From contig NC_092808.1 in assembly GCF_040954645.1 (NCBI RefSeq), forward strand, positions 88,603,542 to 88,667,541: a DNA stretch of 64,000 nucleotides, read 5' to 3'. Below are positions 21,437 through 32,850 of the stretch, piece by piece. The notes beneath the pieces are model-generated. The model was given only the letters and a program-made list of their open reading frames with translations. It did not search any database and was not told where the DNA came from. The stretch's first letter is position 1. Each line of letters opens with the position of its first letter. Source of the stretch: Diabrotica undecimpunctata (taxonomy: Eukaryota; Arthropoda; Insecta; Coleoptera; Chrysomelidae). The translations under genes and the position numbers were made by a program.

Positions 21437-22782
21437 CAAATAATCAAAATAATATTAAAACTATAGTTAAAAATCAAATCACCTTATTAAGATCTTCAAT
21501 AAAGAATTTTGAAAATAATACCAAAATCTTAGCCCATAACCAGTTAATTTTAAGCTCACGAATAACAGAAGTTCAAAACTTAATTAAAGATATAAAGATA
21601 GAAAAAGTTGAGACATTTCATTATTTTGCACTAGGAAGACTTGTATCGCAATTTTACACTAGTTTCCAAATTATTTACGACCTATTAGAAAAAATCGAAG
21701 TTGCTATCAGCTTTTCAAAACTAAATACATTTCATAATTCAATAGCCGACCCAAATGAACTATTTCTCGAAATTTTAAACGTTAGTAAACTTCTTAAAAA
21801 TAACAAACTCCCTTTTGAATTATCTTTGCAAAATATTTTGTTATTCGAAAAAATAATTAAGATAAAAAGTTATAGTAAAGCAAATAAAATAATTTTTGTA
21901 CTCGAATTGCCTATTGTTGAGATCAATGACTATGATTATTATCATCTTTATTCCTTTCCGACCAGATACCAAACTCATTTTAGAACAATTATTCCAAAAT
22001 CCAAATTCCTACTTTCCAATCGATACCAATATGCACTTGGCAACGTTCAATGTCAAAAATTGGTAGAAGAAGAATATTTATGCCACGATGACCAGTCAAT
22101 TGAAGTAACACCAATAGCCCCTTGCGAAGTTCAACTCATACAGTACTCAAAGTTTGTAAATCAATGTCAATCAGTGCCAACAGAAATTAATAATATAAAA
22201 ATTCAAAAACTAGAAAACAATAAGTGGATCGTAATAACGCTAAACAAAGTGATCAGTATTCAAAAATGCGATAAGAATTCGGACAATATTCCATTAAACG
22301 GTAGTTACCTAATCGAACTCAATGGTGCGTGCGAAATATATATAGACAATTACGTTTTAAAAACATTTGAACTAAAAACTCCAAATTTTGTTAAAATGGA
22401 ACTGCCAAATTTAGAAGTATTACTAAAAATGCCGGTCAGTGATCTAAACTTTAAACCAATAAAAATAGACTCGATAAAATTAGATGAATTAAATAATGTG
22501 CAAAGTGCTTTAGCAGATCAAGAAAACAAAATAGACAATCTAGACACAGTTCCTGTTCATTTTCAACATGTCAGTTTTTATACCATAATTTTATATGTCT
22601 TAGCAATCATTTTCCTTGCCTACACCATTTGGCGAATATACACAAAAAGGACAAATCCAGAATCACCAAAAGAATCCACAGTACGAGAAAAAAAGGTACC
22701 AGATAATTTTCCATTTCTTCGAACTATGCCACCCCATAGTTCTCATCTAGCCCCGGAGGAGTTAAGAAACCAGAACTGCTAA
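21328..22782 (+). CDS. Gypsy A env-position protein
   Basis: Open from 21328, overlapping the pol end, to 22782 (485 codons). The first in-frame ATG is only at 21826, so the longer frame is probably reached by splicing, as in errantiviruses. A strongly hydrophobic segment of about 22 residues near the C-terminus (about 22580-22640) is followed by a basic stretch and a short tail, fitting a type I membrane anchor. Cysteines occur in the middle part. The rest resembles errantivirus envelope layout only in position and anchor; receptor or fusion function is not shown. Confidence 0.7.
   Translation, partial: PDRNYTYQRTKETSRCRFILWTTNDAKRYDDAISTLTNNQNNIKTIVKNQITLLRSSIKNFENNTKILAHNQLILSSRITEVQNLIKDIKIEKVETFHYFALGRLVSQFYTSFQIIYDLLEKIEVAISFSKLNTFHNSIADPNELFLEILNVSKLLKNNKLPFELSLQNILLFEKIIKIKSYSKANKIIFVLELPIVEINDYDYYHLYSFPTRYQTHFRTIIPKSKFLLSNRYQYALGNVQCQKLVEEEYLCHDDQSIEVTPIAPCEVQLIQYSKFVNQCQSVPTEINNIKIQKLENNKWIVITLNKVISIQKCDKNSDNIPLNGSYLIELNGACEIYIDNYVLKTFELKTPNFVKMELPNLEVLLKMPVSDLNFKPIKIDSIKLDELNNVQSALADQENKIDNLDTVPVHFQHVSFYTIILYVLAIIFLAYTIWRIYTKRTNPESPKESTVREKKVPDNFPFLRTMPPHSSHLAPEELRNQNC
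22752..22759 (+). promoter_or_regulatory. Polypurine tract region
   Basis: A short purine run (CCGGAGG) directly before the 3' LTR, in the position of the plus-strand primer. Confidence 0.55.
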
Positions 22783-22953
22783 TTCAACTATAATAAAAGG
22801 ACAGCGTCAGCATGCCACACCTCGGCGTCACCGAGCTTATAAATTTACTTTTGCATTGTATAGCGTCACTCTTATTTTGCATTTTACTGTAGTAAGTAGT
22901 CCCTTGTAAATAAAGTTCTTTTTAAAAATATCGTTCTTGGACTTAGAAACATC

Positions 22954-22956
<3 letters not shown>
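22760..22956 (+). repeat. 3' LTR of Gypsy element A
   Basis: Same 197 bp as the 5' LTR, with no difference found by eye. Its last base is followed at once by a (TA)n tract. Confidence 0.92.

Positions 22957-23025
<69 letters not shown>
22957..23025. repeat. (TA)n microsatellite abutting the 3' LTR
   Basis: About 34 TA units start at the LTR edge. There is no TA tract at the 5' LTR. Confidence 0.93.
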
Positions 23026-23028
<3 letters not shown>

Positions 23029-24507
23029 ATATAAAATTATTATGGCACAAGGAATTATCTAAGTGTGTCATCAGTTGGTTGACATTTATATATATTTCGG
23101 AGCACATACATGCGTTCAGGCTACTTTTGCAGATCTTAGTAATTAGCCTTCTTTGTTTGTTAGGAGAGCTGAGCTTGGAACGCATATGCAACATTTGTCC
23201 TGAAGTAAGAATTTTTTAGAAAACATACAAGAAATTAACAGCTTGGGACTCAAAGCTTTCAATTTTCAATCCCAAAACTTCACCTAGAACTTTACAATAC
23301 TCTTGTGTTGATATTACGGTAGTTTTAAATCATATATCTTATTTAAAACAAAAAAACTTTACTTTTCAATAAGGAACAAAAAAAGAACAATTCCTTCTTC
23401 TCTATCCAATCTCCGTTCACTCAATTTATTCCTCTATGGTTAATAGTCATCAATCTATCTTTCCATGAATTAGCATATTCAGAAAATAGTGTTCTGTCTA
23501 ATAGTTTTAACTTTGCTGTTACTACCCGCGAATTTTAGAACAATTCCCAAAAACTAGTATCTGTTTTGATATTACCAACTATCTAAATACCGCAAAATAT
23601 CTGTTTTCAATATTTCCCATGAAATATTCGGAGCTTTAAAGAATCTCTGATTCCTTTCTGAAAACTTACTCCATCGTCAATATTATCAACAAGATAACTA
23701 AAAACGCGCAAAATGATTATCAAACAAATTTAAGTCTTATGCTTAAATCGTATGGCTTCCCAAAATCCACAAAGAAAACGTATCCCTTCCATTGTCAATA
23801 CAATCAACTCCTCAACATAAAAACTCACAAATACTGATCAAACCAATTTAAGGCTTATGCTGGTCGTAATTTATCTGCAATTACACACATATTATTTTTA
23901 TTTCTCTCTGTTTACCAAAATTCTCTCTTTGTTTTGCGGTATCATCTGCCAATGACAAGTTTTTGGTAGTGGATAATATTGCTCATATGTTAATGGAAAC
24001 CTCCGATTACTCAGCTCTGGAATCATATCACCTTAAACTGAAAGTATAACACCGATACAATGATGCACTTTAATCGTGTCGTCTCATGGTCAAACGTCTT
24101 TCCTTCATTTCTCGATCATCTGAATACACAACATCTAGTTATAAGATTTACAGTGGAGGTAGAAAAGAATGGGTCTCTTGAATGGATCTTTTTTTCTTTT
24201 CTCTGTGAGTTGGTCACTCTAGGACCGAATGGTCAATTGCGCTATTAGGTATATGGAAAACCAATTCCACCCTCCAGTGCTAGATAAGTCTGCCATTAAC
24301 TCTCTCATCCATCGGACTAGGTATTTCTATTTCTAAACCAGACAACCTCAAAGACCAACTTTCACATCTTCAAGAGACCCTTATCTCGCACGGGTTCACG
24401 GGTGCCATAAGTCCCTAATTCAAAAGATTACCAATCGAGTGCGTGTTTACTCTGATTTTAACTAAATTAATTAATTAAACTCTGATTTTACTATCGAATT
24501 CCTTCTA
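23026..24507. other. Intron 2, nothing recognised
   Basis: AT-rich DNA without a supported gene. Short open frames such as 24060-24248 have no recognisable domain. Confidence 0.35.
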
Positions 24508-24510
24508 TAT

Positions 24511-25126
24511 ATTCTTCTTCTTCTCCTTCCTCTTTATAAGCAATTCTGCTTGTTCATTGGCGGATTAATACCTCTATGGAAAGTTGTTACTCCATCATTT
24601 GCGCGGTTGTCCGACACTTCTTCTGCCGATTGATGACTTATCTCTTGCTATTTTGAATATCTTCACGTCTTTTTCGATCTCTCAGCGTATTTTCTGTAAT
24701 TTTTCTCAGTACTTTTATGTCTGTCATTTCCAGTAGCCTTTGTGTTGTGGCTGTGCCGGGTCTTGTTTCTGAGGCATATGTAATTATTGGTCTTACACTG
24801 GCTTTATAAATTCTTGACTTCATCTCAGTGTTAATGTGTCTGTTTCGCCATATAGTGTTATAAAGGCATCCTGCCAGTCTATTTGCTTTTTCTACTTGAT
24901 CACTCACTTCTTTGTCCAGGTCTCAATGGCTAGACAATGTAATTCCATTTTATATCCTTTGTCTGTTCAATACTGATGCCATTAATATCTATTTTACATC
25001 TGGTTATTTGCTGAATATCATTGTTTTAGTTTTCTGAGATGAGATTGTCATATTAAATTATTTTGCTGTTATGTTAACTCTGTGGACCAGTCTTTGCAGA
25101 CTACCTTCATCTTGGGCCATCAATAG
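24511..25126 (-). mobile_element. RTE-like LINE 3' fragment with TSD
   Basis: A minus-strand fragment with (GAA)-rich 3' tail at the low end and possible 12-bp duplication TATATTCTTCTT at 24508-24519 and 25127-25138. Frames include MAQDEGSLQR, MTISSQKTKTM, then DQVEKANRLAGCLY and IYKASVRPIITYASE, matching the post-palm region of insect endonuclease-RT LINEs. Stops and shifts interrupt it. The duplication overlaps the GAA tail and is less certain than the insertion itself. Confidence 0.75.
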
Positions 25127-25397
25127 TATATTCTTCTTGTGGTGTATATTTCATCTGTGTAACAGAAGCCCGAATCAAAGACTATCAAACATGTACTGTA
25201 TATGCTCAAGATAAAAAAAAATTCGTGAAGGCGTAGAAATCTGTAGGCATCACGGAGAATATAAACAGAGGGACTCTTATACTTTTTATCTCCCATCTAA
25301 AACCCAACTCTGCACTATCCGCCAGAACGCACCAACACATTCGACGCGCAGTAAGATCAATCATCCGAAGAGACATACATGACAATGCTAACCGACG

Positions 25398-25560
25398 TGT
25401 ATTATCTCTGATTATGCTTCTTCTTATACGGTCTTCCATTGTCGAATGGTGGCGATCATATTTGCTATAATAATTTTGTTTGGTCAGATGCAATAGATCA
25501 GATTTTGAATCTTTGTTGAGATAAACTTCTGGATACATATAATGTGATCTTAACACCAAC
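25398..25560 (-). pseudogene. Short LINE 3' end fragment
   Basis: The minus-strand ATGATCGCCACCATTCG followed by GAAGAAG resembles the 3' end of the 18498-18652 insertion (ATGATCGCCAACATCCG). Little else is conserved. Confidence 0.4.
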
Positions 25561-25620
25561 TTTATTAAGTAATGAGTGAATTTAAATAACAGATCGACAT
25601 GCTGTTTTCTATTGTTTTAG

Positions 25621-25754
25621 GTGCTTCGTTTATATTTTACAATTGTGCTAGATTATCTGCTTTATTTAAAGAATTTGAAAAAAGAGTTATGTCAGAAGAA
25701 TATCCAAGACTGCCAGATATCGACGAAGTAAATTTTCATCTCATTGATCAACCA
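25621..25754 (+). CDS. DALRD3-like protein, exon 3
   Basis: After the acceptor TTGTTTTAG it reads GASFIFYNCARLSALFKEFE, a conserved start of the DALR anticodon-binding domain, and ends QP at the donor CCA|GTAAGT in phase 0. This exon gives the strongest family signal. Confidence 0.85.
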
Positions 25755-26603
25755 GTAAGTGGAATTCAGTAAAAATTAATAACTAAGAAAATATAAGTAT
25801 TATTTGTTTAATTATTTTATTTGCGGGTTTTTTTTGACATTAATCTAGCTCCTTTCGGGGAGCTTTAGTAAAAGTATTGTTACTAAAGCTCTTCAAAATA
25901 GTAACATGGAGCTAAATCTGACGACTGAGTTCATCTCACCACGGTGGCCGATCAATTCGTATCATAATTAGTGCAATTTCACCTGTGCATTGGCCGGTTG
26001 TTGAGTAGTTGAAAGACAAGAAAGAATTTTTTGCGAGACAAACCAGTGTGTTTTTTCTACAAATCGCCATCAAAACGGTCCAATAGAGCTGAATAGCTGA
26101 GCAATAACTTCAGTTATTGCTTCAAGTAATAAATGTAAATAATACCTTTTGCATCACAAGAAAACACAATCTCCTTTCCAGCTGATCTATTTATCTTAGT
26201 TTTCTTCAGTGAACCTTGCGTCACGTTTTCTCTACTTTTTAACTCTTCCTTCTTGTGATAAACATAAGTCACTTCTCAACGTCTTTGGCGTTTAAAAATC
26301 GAATGATGTTTTAGCAATAATTACGTATCGGCAAAAAATTCTTTCGATTGTGTGTCATCGTTTAAAAACAGATTCTACGAATCCGACATTCGTGGCAAAA
26401 ATTAATAAGAAAAAAAAATATTATTAATGGTTGCAGGTGTTTGCACATATGGCCAGATGCATGTGTTCATGGTCTAAAACAACAGGTCTAGATAGGAAAA
26501 AGCTGACTACTGATATCAAATTTGTCCTGCGAAATGATTTCTACGTTGCTTTTCCCTTGTAAGTCAAGATACTTCACGTGAAATTTGTTTGGTTTCGAAG
26601 ACT
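25755..26603. other. Intron 3, nothing recognised
   Basis: AT-rich, with no open frame. A short internal inverted segment near 25850-25920 (GAGCTTTAGTAA and its complement) is the only structure seen. Confidence 0.35.
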
Positions 26604-27143
26604 ATTCGCCCTGTTACGGATGATGGCGGCGCGTGGTGAGTTATTTACGAACTACATTAAAGCTAAAAGAACATTTAAAAATCTGTTTCATATTTCATCA
26701 AAAAAACATCATATTTCACTGTTTTCCTTTATTTTATAATTTTATAATCAACTTATCGCATACTAAGAGAATACATTTTTGACACGTTGGAAAATTTGAA
26801 CACTGTTGTTGCGTTCTTTTAGCTTTGATGTTTTTCGTAGACAACTCACCACTCACCACCACTCATCCTTAACAGGATGTGACAGCCGTAGCTCAGTGGC
26901 TATGGTACTGGCTTAAAAAGCTGGAGGGCCCGGGTTCGGATCCCGGCACTGACAAAATTTTCAATTTCTAAGTTAACTGAGCTGCCACTGTGCTTCGGAG
27001 GGCACGTAAATCAGTCGGTCCCGGTTACGAAAGTAGTCGTTAAGTCATGTTAGAGGCGCTTGCGCGACCTGAAAACGTTAACACAAGACCTTAGCCAGAA
27101 GGTTACACTAACTTTCCTTTTTTTTATCCTTAACGGGGCGAAT
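26604..27143. mobile_element. MITE carrying a SINE
   Basis: ATTCGCCCTGTTACGGATGA at the left end inverts to ATTCGCCCCGTTAAGGATGA at the right end. The arms pair on to AAAGCTAAAAGAAC near 26670 and 26815. Without the SINE the element is about 280 bp, non-coding and MITE-like. The SINE sits inside the right inverted repeat. Confidence 0.8.
26877..27125 (+). mobile_element. tRNA-derived SINE
   Basis: Flanked by ATCCTTAACAGG (26865-26876) and ATCCTTAACGGG (27126-27137). The head has a Pol III A box, TAGCTCAGTGG (26889-26899), and B box, GGTTCGGATCC (26933-26943). A body with CAGTCGGTCCCGGTTAC and TAGTCGTTAAGTCATG follows, and a T-rich tail. Cloverleaf pairing is incomplete, so it is not a working tRNA. 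Confidence 0.88.
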
Positions 27144-27389
27144 TAAAACCAAAATAATTGTTGGTTTGATATAAATTTTGATATATTTTATGTGTTTATC
27201 TAAAAACACAGACGAAATTAGTTCTCACCTAACGTTATCTGCCAAACGCTAATCAATATCAAACCAAACAAAGCTTTTTTTTATTACATTGCATGTTTAC
27301 AATCTACTCTACTAACAGAGTTATAAGTAAATAGTCTGTTAGTAAATTAATGTGAGTTATAGGTACCGTCCAGTGACGGTTCTCTAAGT

Positions 27390-28565
27390 ATTATTGCGGT
27401 AGGTCTTCTGGCCATACTCTCTTCAGTCTTCTTTCGGCAAGTGGTTGGGTGAATAAATTATCTATCAGTTCGTTGTTGTGATCAGTGGTGCGATTTTTAT
27501 ATTTTATTCAATGATTCTTTATAATGTCCTTGATTAGTGGGATGTCCAGATCATTCTGAAGTGTTTCGTTAAATAAATACCATGGAGCTTCTTATCATAC
27601 AGAGTCTTTTGGATTGGAATGTTTGAAATATCTTCGTATTTGAAGGTTTACTGCAGCCCCATAGTTCTATTCCGTATGCCCAAACTGGTATGAGTATAGC
27701 TTTGTACAGAAAAAATTTATTTTTAAGAGATAACTGAGACCTTTTGTTAAATAGCCAGTTCATATTTTTTAGTTTAAGAACTAGTTTCCGTTTAGTTTTA
27801 ATGTCCTTTTTCCATGTGAGTTTTTTATCCAGATGCTATCCCAAGTATTTGACAACTGGTTTTATGTGAATCAAGGTATTATTAATAGAAACTTGTGGAC
27901 ATGTAGATTTTCTTGCTGTAAAAGCAATTTGTACTGATTTGCTGGCAGTAACATTGATCTTTCATCGCTTAAGCCAGTTTTGTAATTGGTCTAAATGATT
28001 TTATACTTTTTGTGATGCTACATTGGGGTATATATCCACTGTTAAGATTCCCGTGTCATCGGCAAAAGTAGTTAAGAAGGTATTATTGCTGGTTAGAACG
28101 TCTGTTGTAAATATTAGACACAGAAATGGGCCTAGAACGCTACCCTGAGGTACGCCAGATTGTATGATATAATTTGAGTAGCTGTCTTCAATTTTGACTT
28201 AAAAGTAACAGTCAGTGAGATACGATTTTAGTATAAAGTGTAATTGATCTGTTAGGTGTAATTTCAGTTTGTAGAGGAGACCTTTATGACATACTCTATC
28301 AAATGCCTGTTGTATATCGAGGAACACTTCAGCGCAAAACTTTTTCTCTTCGAGAGTTGTTTTAATTATATTTACTATTCTCTGGCATTGTTGGATGGTT
28401 TAGTGTTCACGTCTAAATCCGAATTAGCGTTGTGGTATAATTTCGTTTATGGGAACAACTTGCTCGATTTTATGTAAAACTTGCCTTTCTAATACTTTCG
28501 ACACTATTGGGAGTAGGCTTATAGGGCGATATGAATTTGCTTGTGTTGCGAGCACACCAAATTCT
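27390..28565 (-). pseudogene. Jockey-like LINE RT relic
   Basis: The minus strand, read across stops, gives NSYRPISLLPIVSKVLE, FLDIQQAFDRV, GVPQGSVLGPFL, FADDTGILT, YLG and the thumb segment KRSQLSLKNKFFLYKAILI near 27700. Motif order and spacing fit a jockey-clade RT. It is truncated at both ends, with several stops. It lies antisense in DALRD3 intron 3. Confidence 0.82.
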
Positions 28566-29600
28566 GATTTTATATGTATGTTATTTTAAAAAACACAAAT
28601 GATTATCCTCGATGTGTTACTGACTTACTAATAGCGATATTTTCTTTTTATTAACTTTCTCTTTTAATATGGGTAACCAGAATCAATATAAAATTTTTAA
28701 TAAAATTAGAATTTTTCACAAAAAAACAAAATGTGTTTATTATATTAATGTTTGTTTTTTGAGAACGATTTCCGAAGTGGAAATTGAAATGTCAATAAAC
28801 TTATTTTAAACTTGAATTGTAGCTTATTCGCATTAAACTAGTAATTACTTTATGTGAAATGAAAATTTTTAATGAAAAGTAAAGAATGAAGCTCATCCAT
28901 GGGGCTAACAAAACTCATTCTCATGTAAATATTTCCCCTCTTCTATATAAATATGTACGCTTGGAGAAATCTGTATCGCTACACTGTACTATATTCATTT
29001 TGAACATAAGTTTGCGGAGAGCACGATCAATGGATGTGTCTCTTCGTCATTGACATATGCACTGTCATTGGCACATTGGTCAGAAATTGAGGCATTCCCT
29101 GAGTAATATTTACAGATCTGCAGAAATAGTGTATTCTTTTCTATCTACGTAAGTTGTACACCTCGATATCACCTGACGGCGTACACAGAATCACATTCAT
29201 TTTATATTGATTCAGAACCGATCAGTCAAATCAGTGCAATGCAGTGAAAACAACGCAAGTAAAACCAACAGCAAACAAAAGCCTGCAAGTCCAGCCAAAT
29301 ATTATAATAGAACAAAGAAAAAAAAATATTAGACAATTATGATAATTATTTTAGGATTACTGGTAAGATAAAAAAATTTGAGAATGATAAAATTATTGGA
29401 AACAATTCCTTAATCCCAAGAATACTTCTCATATCAAATGAAAATTTGCAATGAAAAGTAAAGAACGAAAAAGTCTTACAAAAGGGGAATACAGAAATCG
29501 ATACAGATGTATTTCCATTGGCAACTTCCAAGGGTAGTTGTTCATTGGGTACTTCCCAATGAAGATATTCTCTATTTACTGAACATAAATGTACAATTTT
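28566..29600. other. Intron 3, unassigned
   Basis: No gene seen. Two similar stretches, near 28855-28895 and 29437-29475 (ATGAAAAGTAAAGAA), suggest a diverged internal repeat. Confidence 0.3.
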
Positions 29601-29604
29601 ATGT

Positions 29605-29745
29605 TTATGACATTCTCAAAGATTGTTGGGTAGGCCAAATTTGACGAAATGCCCCTGAAGATGCTCTAGGAAGCGAAAGTACTTGGGCAAGATTTAATTA
29701 ATAAACTGTTCTCGATATCTGCCTTTCATTTGATCAAAGTTTATT
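29605..29745 (+). repeat. Retroelement-end repeat with hairpin motif, copy 1
   Basis: From ATGTTTATGACATTCT through CTGAAGATGCTCTAGGAAGCGAAAG to GATCAAAGTTTAT. The same block occurs inverted at 47275-47425. The GCCC before CTGAAGA can pair with GGGC after GAAAGTACTT. The pair shows a dispersed family; the element class is not proven. Confidence 0.7.
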
Positions 29746-30357
29746 ATACAAAAGATAAATAATTACAGAAGTCGGACGTTTTCTTCAAGTCGATCAGACG
29801 TAGAAACGATGATCTATTCTACTATAACGATGTCTCGGTAGTTTACTTTATCACGAACACTGCATATGTTCACGATCTTCCAGTACGAAAATATTGTCGT
29901 TCTCCTGCCAAATTTATCCTCTTGTTCTTGCAAAATTTCAGTTGTAAGGTTCAGGATGTTTTATAAACAAGTTGCTTTCTCTGTAGTTTTCTGGATATTT
30001 TTAATATCAGAATTAGTTCGCTAGTTCTCTATTGTTCCGGTATTTTATTGTGTTTTATATTCGGTTAGTTGTTCCGTCATGGCTGCTCCAAATATTTTAA
30101 CTGTTCAATTTTATATCCCATCTTTACCTGCAGCTTTTCTATTCTATCTCGACGGCCGTGTCATCTTCCCCTGGTCACTTGACTACTATTTTGAGATAGA
30201 GTGAGAAGGAGGAGAGCGAGCCAATATATAAAGCAGGGCTAAACCGATTTCATCAAACGATTATTTAGGTTAAAGTAGAGTTTTCCAACAATAGTGGACG
30301 TGAATTTTTTTTTATTATCTTTTTCCTTAATATATTTTACAATTTTAATTGTTTTAG
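29746..30357. other. Intron 3 end, unassigned
   Basis: No supported feature up to the exon 4 acceptor. Confidence 0.35.
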
Positions 30358-30525
30358 GAAGAGTGGGAATTGTTTTATGTATACATTTTGCAATTTCCAA
30401 TGGTTATAAAGAGCTGCGTTAAAGATATCGAGAAAGGAATATTTAATCCACAATATTTGATATCGTTCCTATCTAATCTTTGCTCTGTATTTAGTGTGTA
30501 TTATAGAAGAGTACGCATACTGACA
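30358..30525 (+). CDS. DALRD3-like protein, exon 4
   Basis: Begins after TTGTTTTAG with EEWELFYVYILQFPMV and ends RRVRILT at the donor ACA|GTAAGT. It is 56 codons in phase 0 at both ends and belongs to the helical DALR domain. Confidence 0.82.
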
Positions 30526-31089
30526 GTAAGTGTAATATGTTTTTTGTTACTATTAATAAATTTGATTGGTTTAACATGACATACCATAGTCCGTCTAGAA
30601 ATATGTATATATGTAGATAGTAGACTATATCCAAAATCACATGAGAACACTATCTATCAAATATTGTTGGTTGATTGTAAACATGATTCATATTGATTGA
30701 ACTCGGAAATTGCAGTATATGAGAAAACTGGAATATAAAAATTGCACAGATATGAGGAATAGATATAGTTACAGAATAGATTTTGAAATTAACAAAGAAT
30801 CAAAGTGTGTTCAGAAATTATTCGCATGTCACTGAAAACAATATCAAGGAAACCAGAAAAAAAATCCAATAATGACACATTTCCAAATGCAACGTTGCAT
30901 AGATTTTTGTTAAGTTTTCTAGAAGATAATTTTGGTAATGTTTTATATCTAACGAAAGAAGCAGTAGAAATATATAGACAAAAATTGTAATTATGCTTTC
31001 TTTTTTGCGAATATTTTCGGGACCGACTAGGTCTTATATAATATTGAATATTTAATAGAATATGTTTTTAACTACATTCTACATTTGGT

Positions 31090-32460
31090 TACAAGGGGTC
31101 TCCACAGGGAGGGGTGCTATCACCACTCCTCTGGGACATAGTTCTAGACACCCTGAAGCAACAACGGGTCCTCCAAATTAGCCTATACAGACGATATTGC
31201 TGTCCTGCAAAATGATAAGTCTGGGAACACACGATGTGAGATTACAAGTTGCTCCCAGACTGATGGAAACATGGTTCAAGAAACACTATCTATAAATGGT
31301 AAAAAGACATAAGAAGAGTGATCACGGGCTTAATACTCCCAAGGATTCTAAACTACAGTCTAAACTTTTCTGAAGAGGTAAAATACCTTGGTATTACCCT
31401 TGACAGAAAGTTAACATGGAACTCCCACTTAGATGGTAGAACTAAAAGCTATATCTTGCCTATGAGCAGTGTCATTACTCCAATGCTAACTTACGGAGCT
31501 ATTGTTTGGATACAAAAAGTGTTACAGACAACAGCGATCAACAAACTAAACCATATTCAGCGGATGGCTTGTCTAAATGTATCAGGTATCATGAAAACAA
31601 CACCAACTGTTGCAACGGAGTTGCTCATTGGCATCACCTCTCTAAACATATATATCAAACAGGTGGCGCTGGTGACAATGGCGGGTGCAAACCTTGATGT
31701 AGTAATGGGACAATTGAGAACTCGTTTCTGGCAGGAGACCTGAATGCGCTACACCTGCTATAGGCAGGCTGCGACTATAAGTTTGTTTTTGACAAACCCT
31801 ACCAAATCGAAACAAGACAGCATAGGGAGTCAAACGTGGCAAATGTGTATTACATATACTCCTATGGCTCTAAAATGGAATTTCTCAGGATGCGGATCTA
31901 TTCCAGATTACTGAACCTAAGAATAAAGTGGGGTATGGCCAAAAATGCCAGCGTAGTTCAAACAGAACTGATTGGTATATCCATAGCCGCAAAAGAGATA
32001 ACCCAAAAAGGTATATCCGGAAAAACCATAATAATTTGCATGGATAGCAGACAGGCGCTACTAACCTTGAATAGACCACGTGTTACATGGTTAGTAATGA
32101 AGTGTCACGAGTCGCTAACTAAAGCTTCGGATGTCAATAATATTATCCTGAGGTAGATTAAAGGACACAATAGGAATAAAGGCAACCGCATTGCTAACCA
32201 ACTAGGTAGGAAGGCGGCAGGCCTAAGACTCGTAGGACCTGGGAATCTTTTTGGTTGGTCAACTACAACAATCGCGGAAATTGTCAAATATCACGCCCAC
32301 ACGCAAACCGTGAGAAGATAGGAATAAGGTCAAGAATGTAGAGTTGTTGGTAAGCAAACACCTCCACGCACTGGGGCTAGTAGACACACCTATATGCAGG
32401 AAGTTTGAACGATAAGACGAAACTGTAGAGCATGTCCTATGTAAATGTCCGGAGTTATCC
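31090..32460 (+). pseudogene. LINE RT tail and RNase H relic
   Basis: Broken plus-strand frames show VKYLGITLDRKLTWNSHL, MLTYGAIVW, an RNase H-like YSYGSK and MDSRQALLTL, and GHNRNKGNRIANQLGRKAA. The order YLG, LTYG, RNase H fits LINEs of the R1/LOA/I type that carry a C-terminal RNase H. A GVSTGRGAI-like GVPQG remnant near 31095 marks the RT. Many stops; dead. Confidence 0.75.
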
Positions 32461-32569
32461 TCAATACCACTAAATATATAAGTTAGTATATATAAAGTAG
32501 TAAAATATATCCATTTTTGGTAGATAAACATGAACATTTGAGGGCAGGAGTCTCCCTCTTGCTATAACG

Positions 32570-32850
32570 AAATTTTAAAATTACATTAAGGAGTACAGGT
32601 TCATATCTGAGAAAATCGTGACCATCACTAGTAACTTGTTAATGAGATTATCATAATAGTAATATATGCGCCAAATGATGACACGACTCATCAAATTAAG
32701 AACCAGGTTCTATTCCTATCTTTCACTGGAGCTCAATAAGGTAAAAGGCCATCAGGATATTAAACAGGTGATTTCACCGTTCAAGGGGACTCACAGAAAA
32801 ATGACGATGTTGTAGGAAAATACGGAGAAATACATAATGGTATACTCATG
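32570..32850 (+). pseudogene. LINE endonuclease scrap
   Basis: IYAPNDDTTHQIKNQ and GDFTVQGD with spacing like the EEP endonuclease of RTE-type LINEs (compare the 3330-4066 relic). Short and interrupted. Confidence 0.45.

Larger units (their letters stand above)
15367..22956 (+). mobile_element. Errantivirus-like Gypsy element with env-position frame (17.6/297-like)
   Basis: A 7.6-kb LTR retrotransposon in DALRD3 intron 2, in the same orientation as the gene. It has a 197-bp LTR at each end that looks identical by eye, a TGGCGCAGT primer site, gag, pol (PR-RT-RNase H-IN) and a third frame in the env position. Two pol lesions (an in-frame LINE insertion and a one-base shift) mean this copy is defective. 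No matching 4-bp target duplication is seen: the left flank is TGAA and the right flank is TA repeat. Confidence 0.92.

Noticed and set aside
26882..26955. Possible tRNA gene
   Set aside because: A and B boxes are present but the stems do not form a full cloverleaf, and the sequence continues into a SINE body with target duplications.
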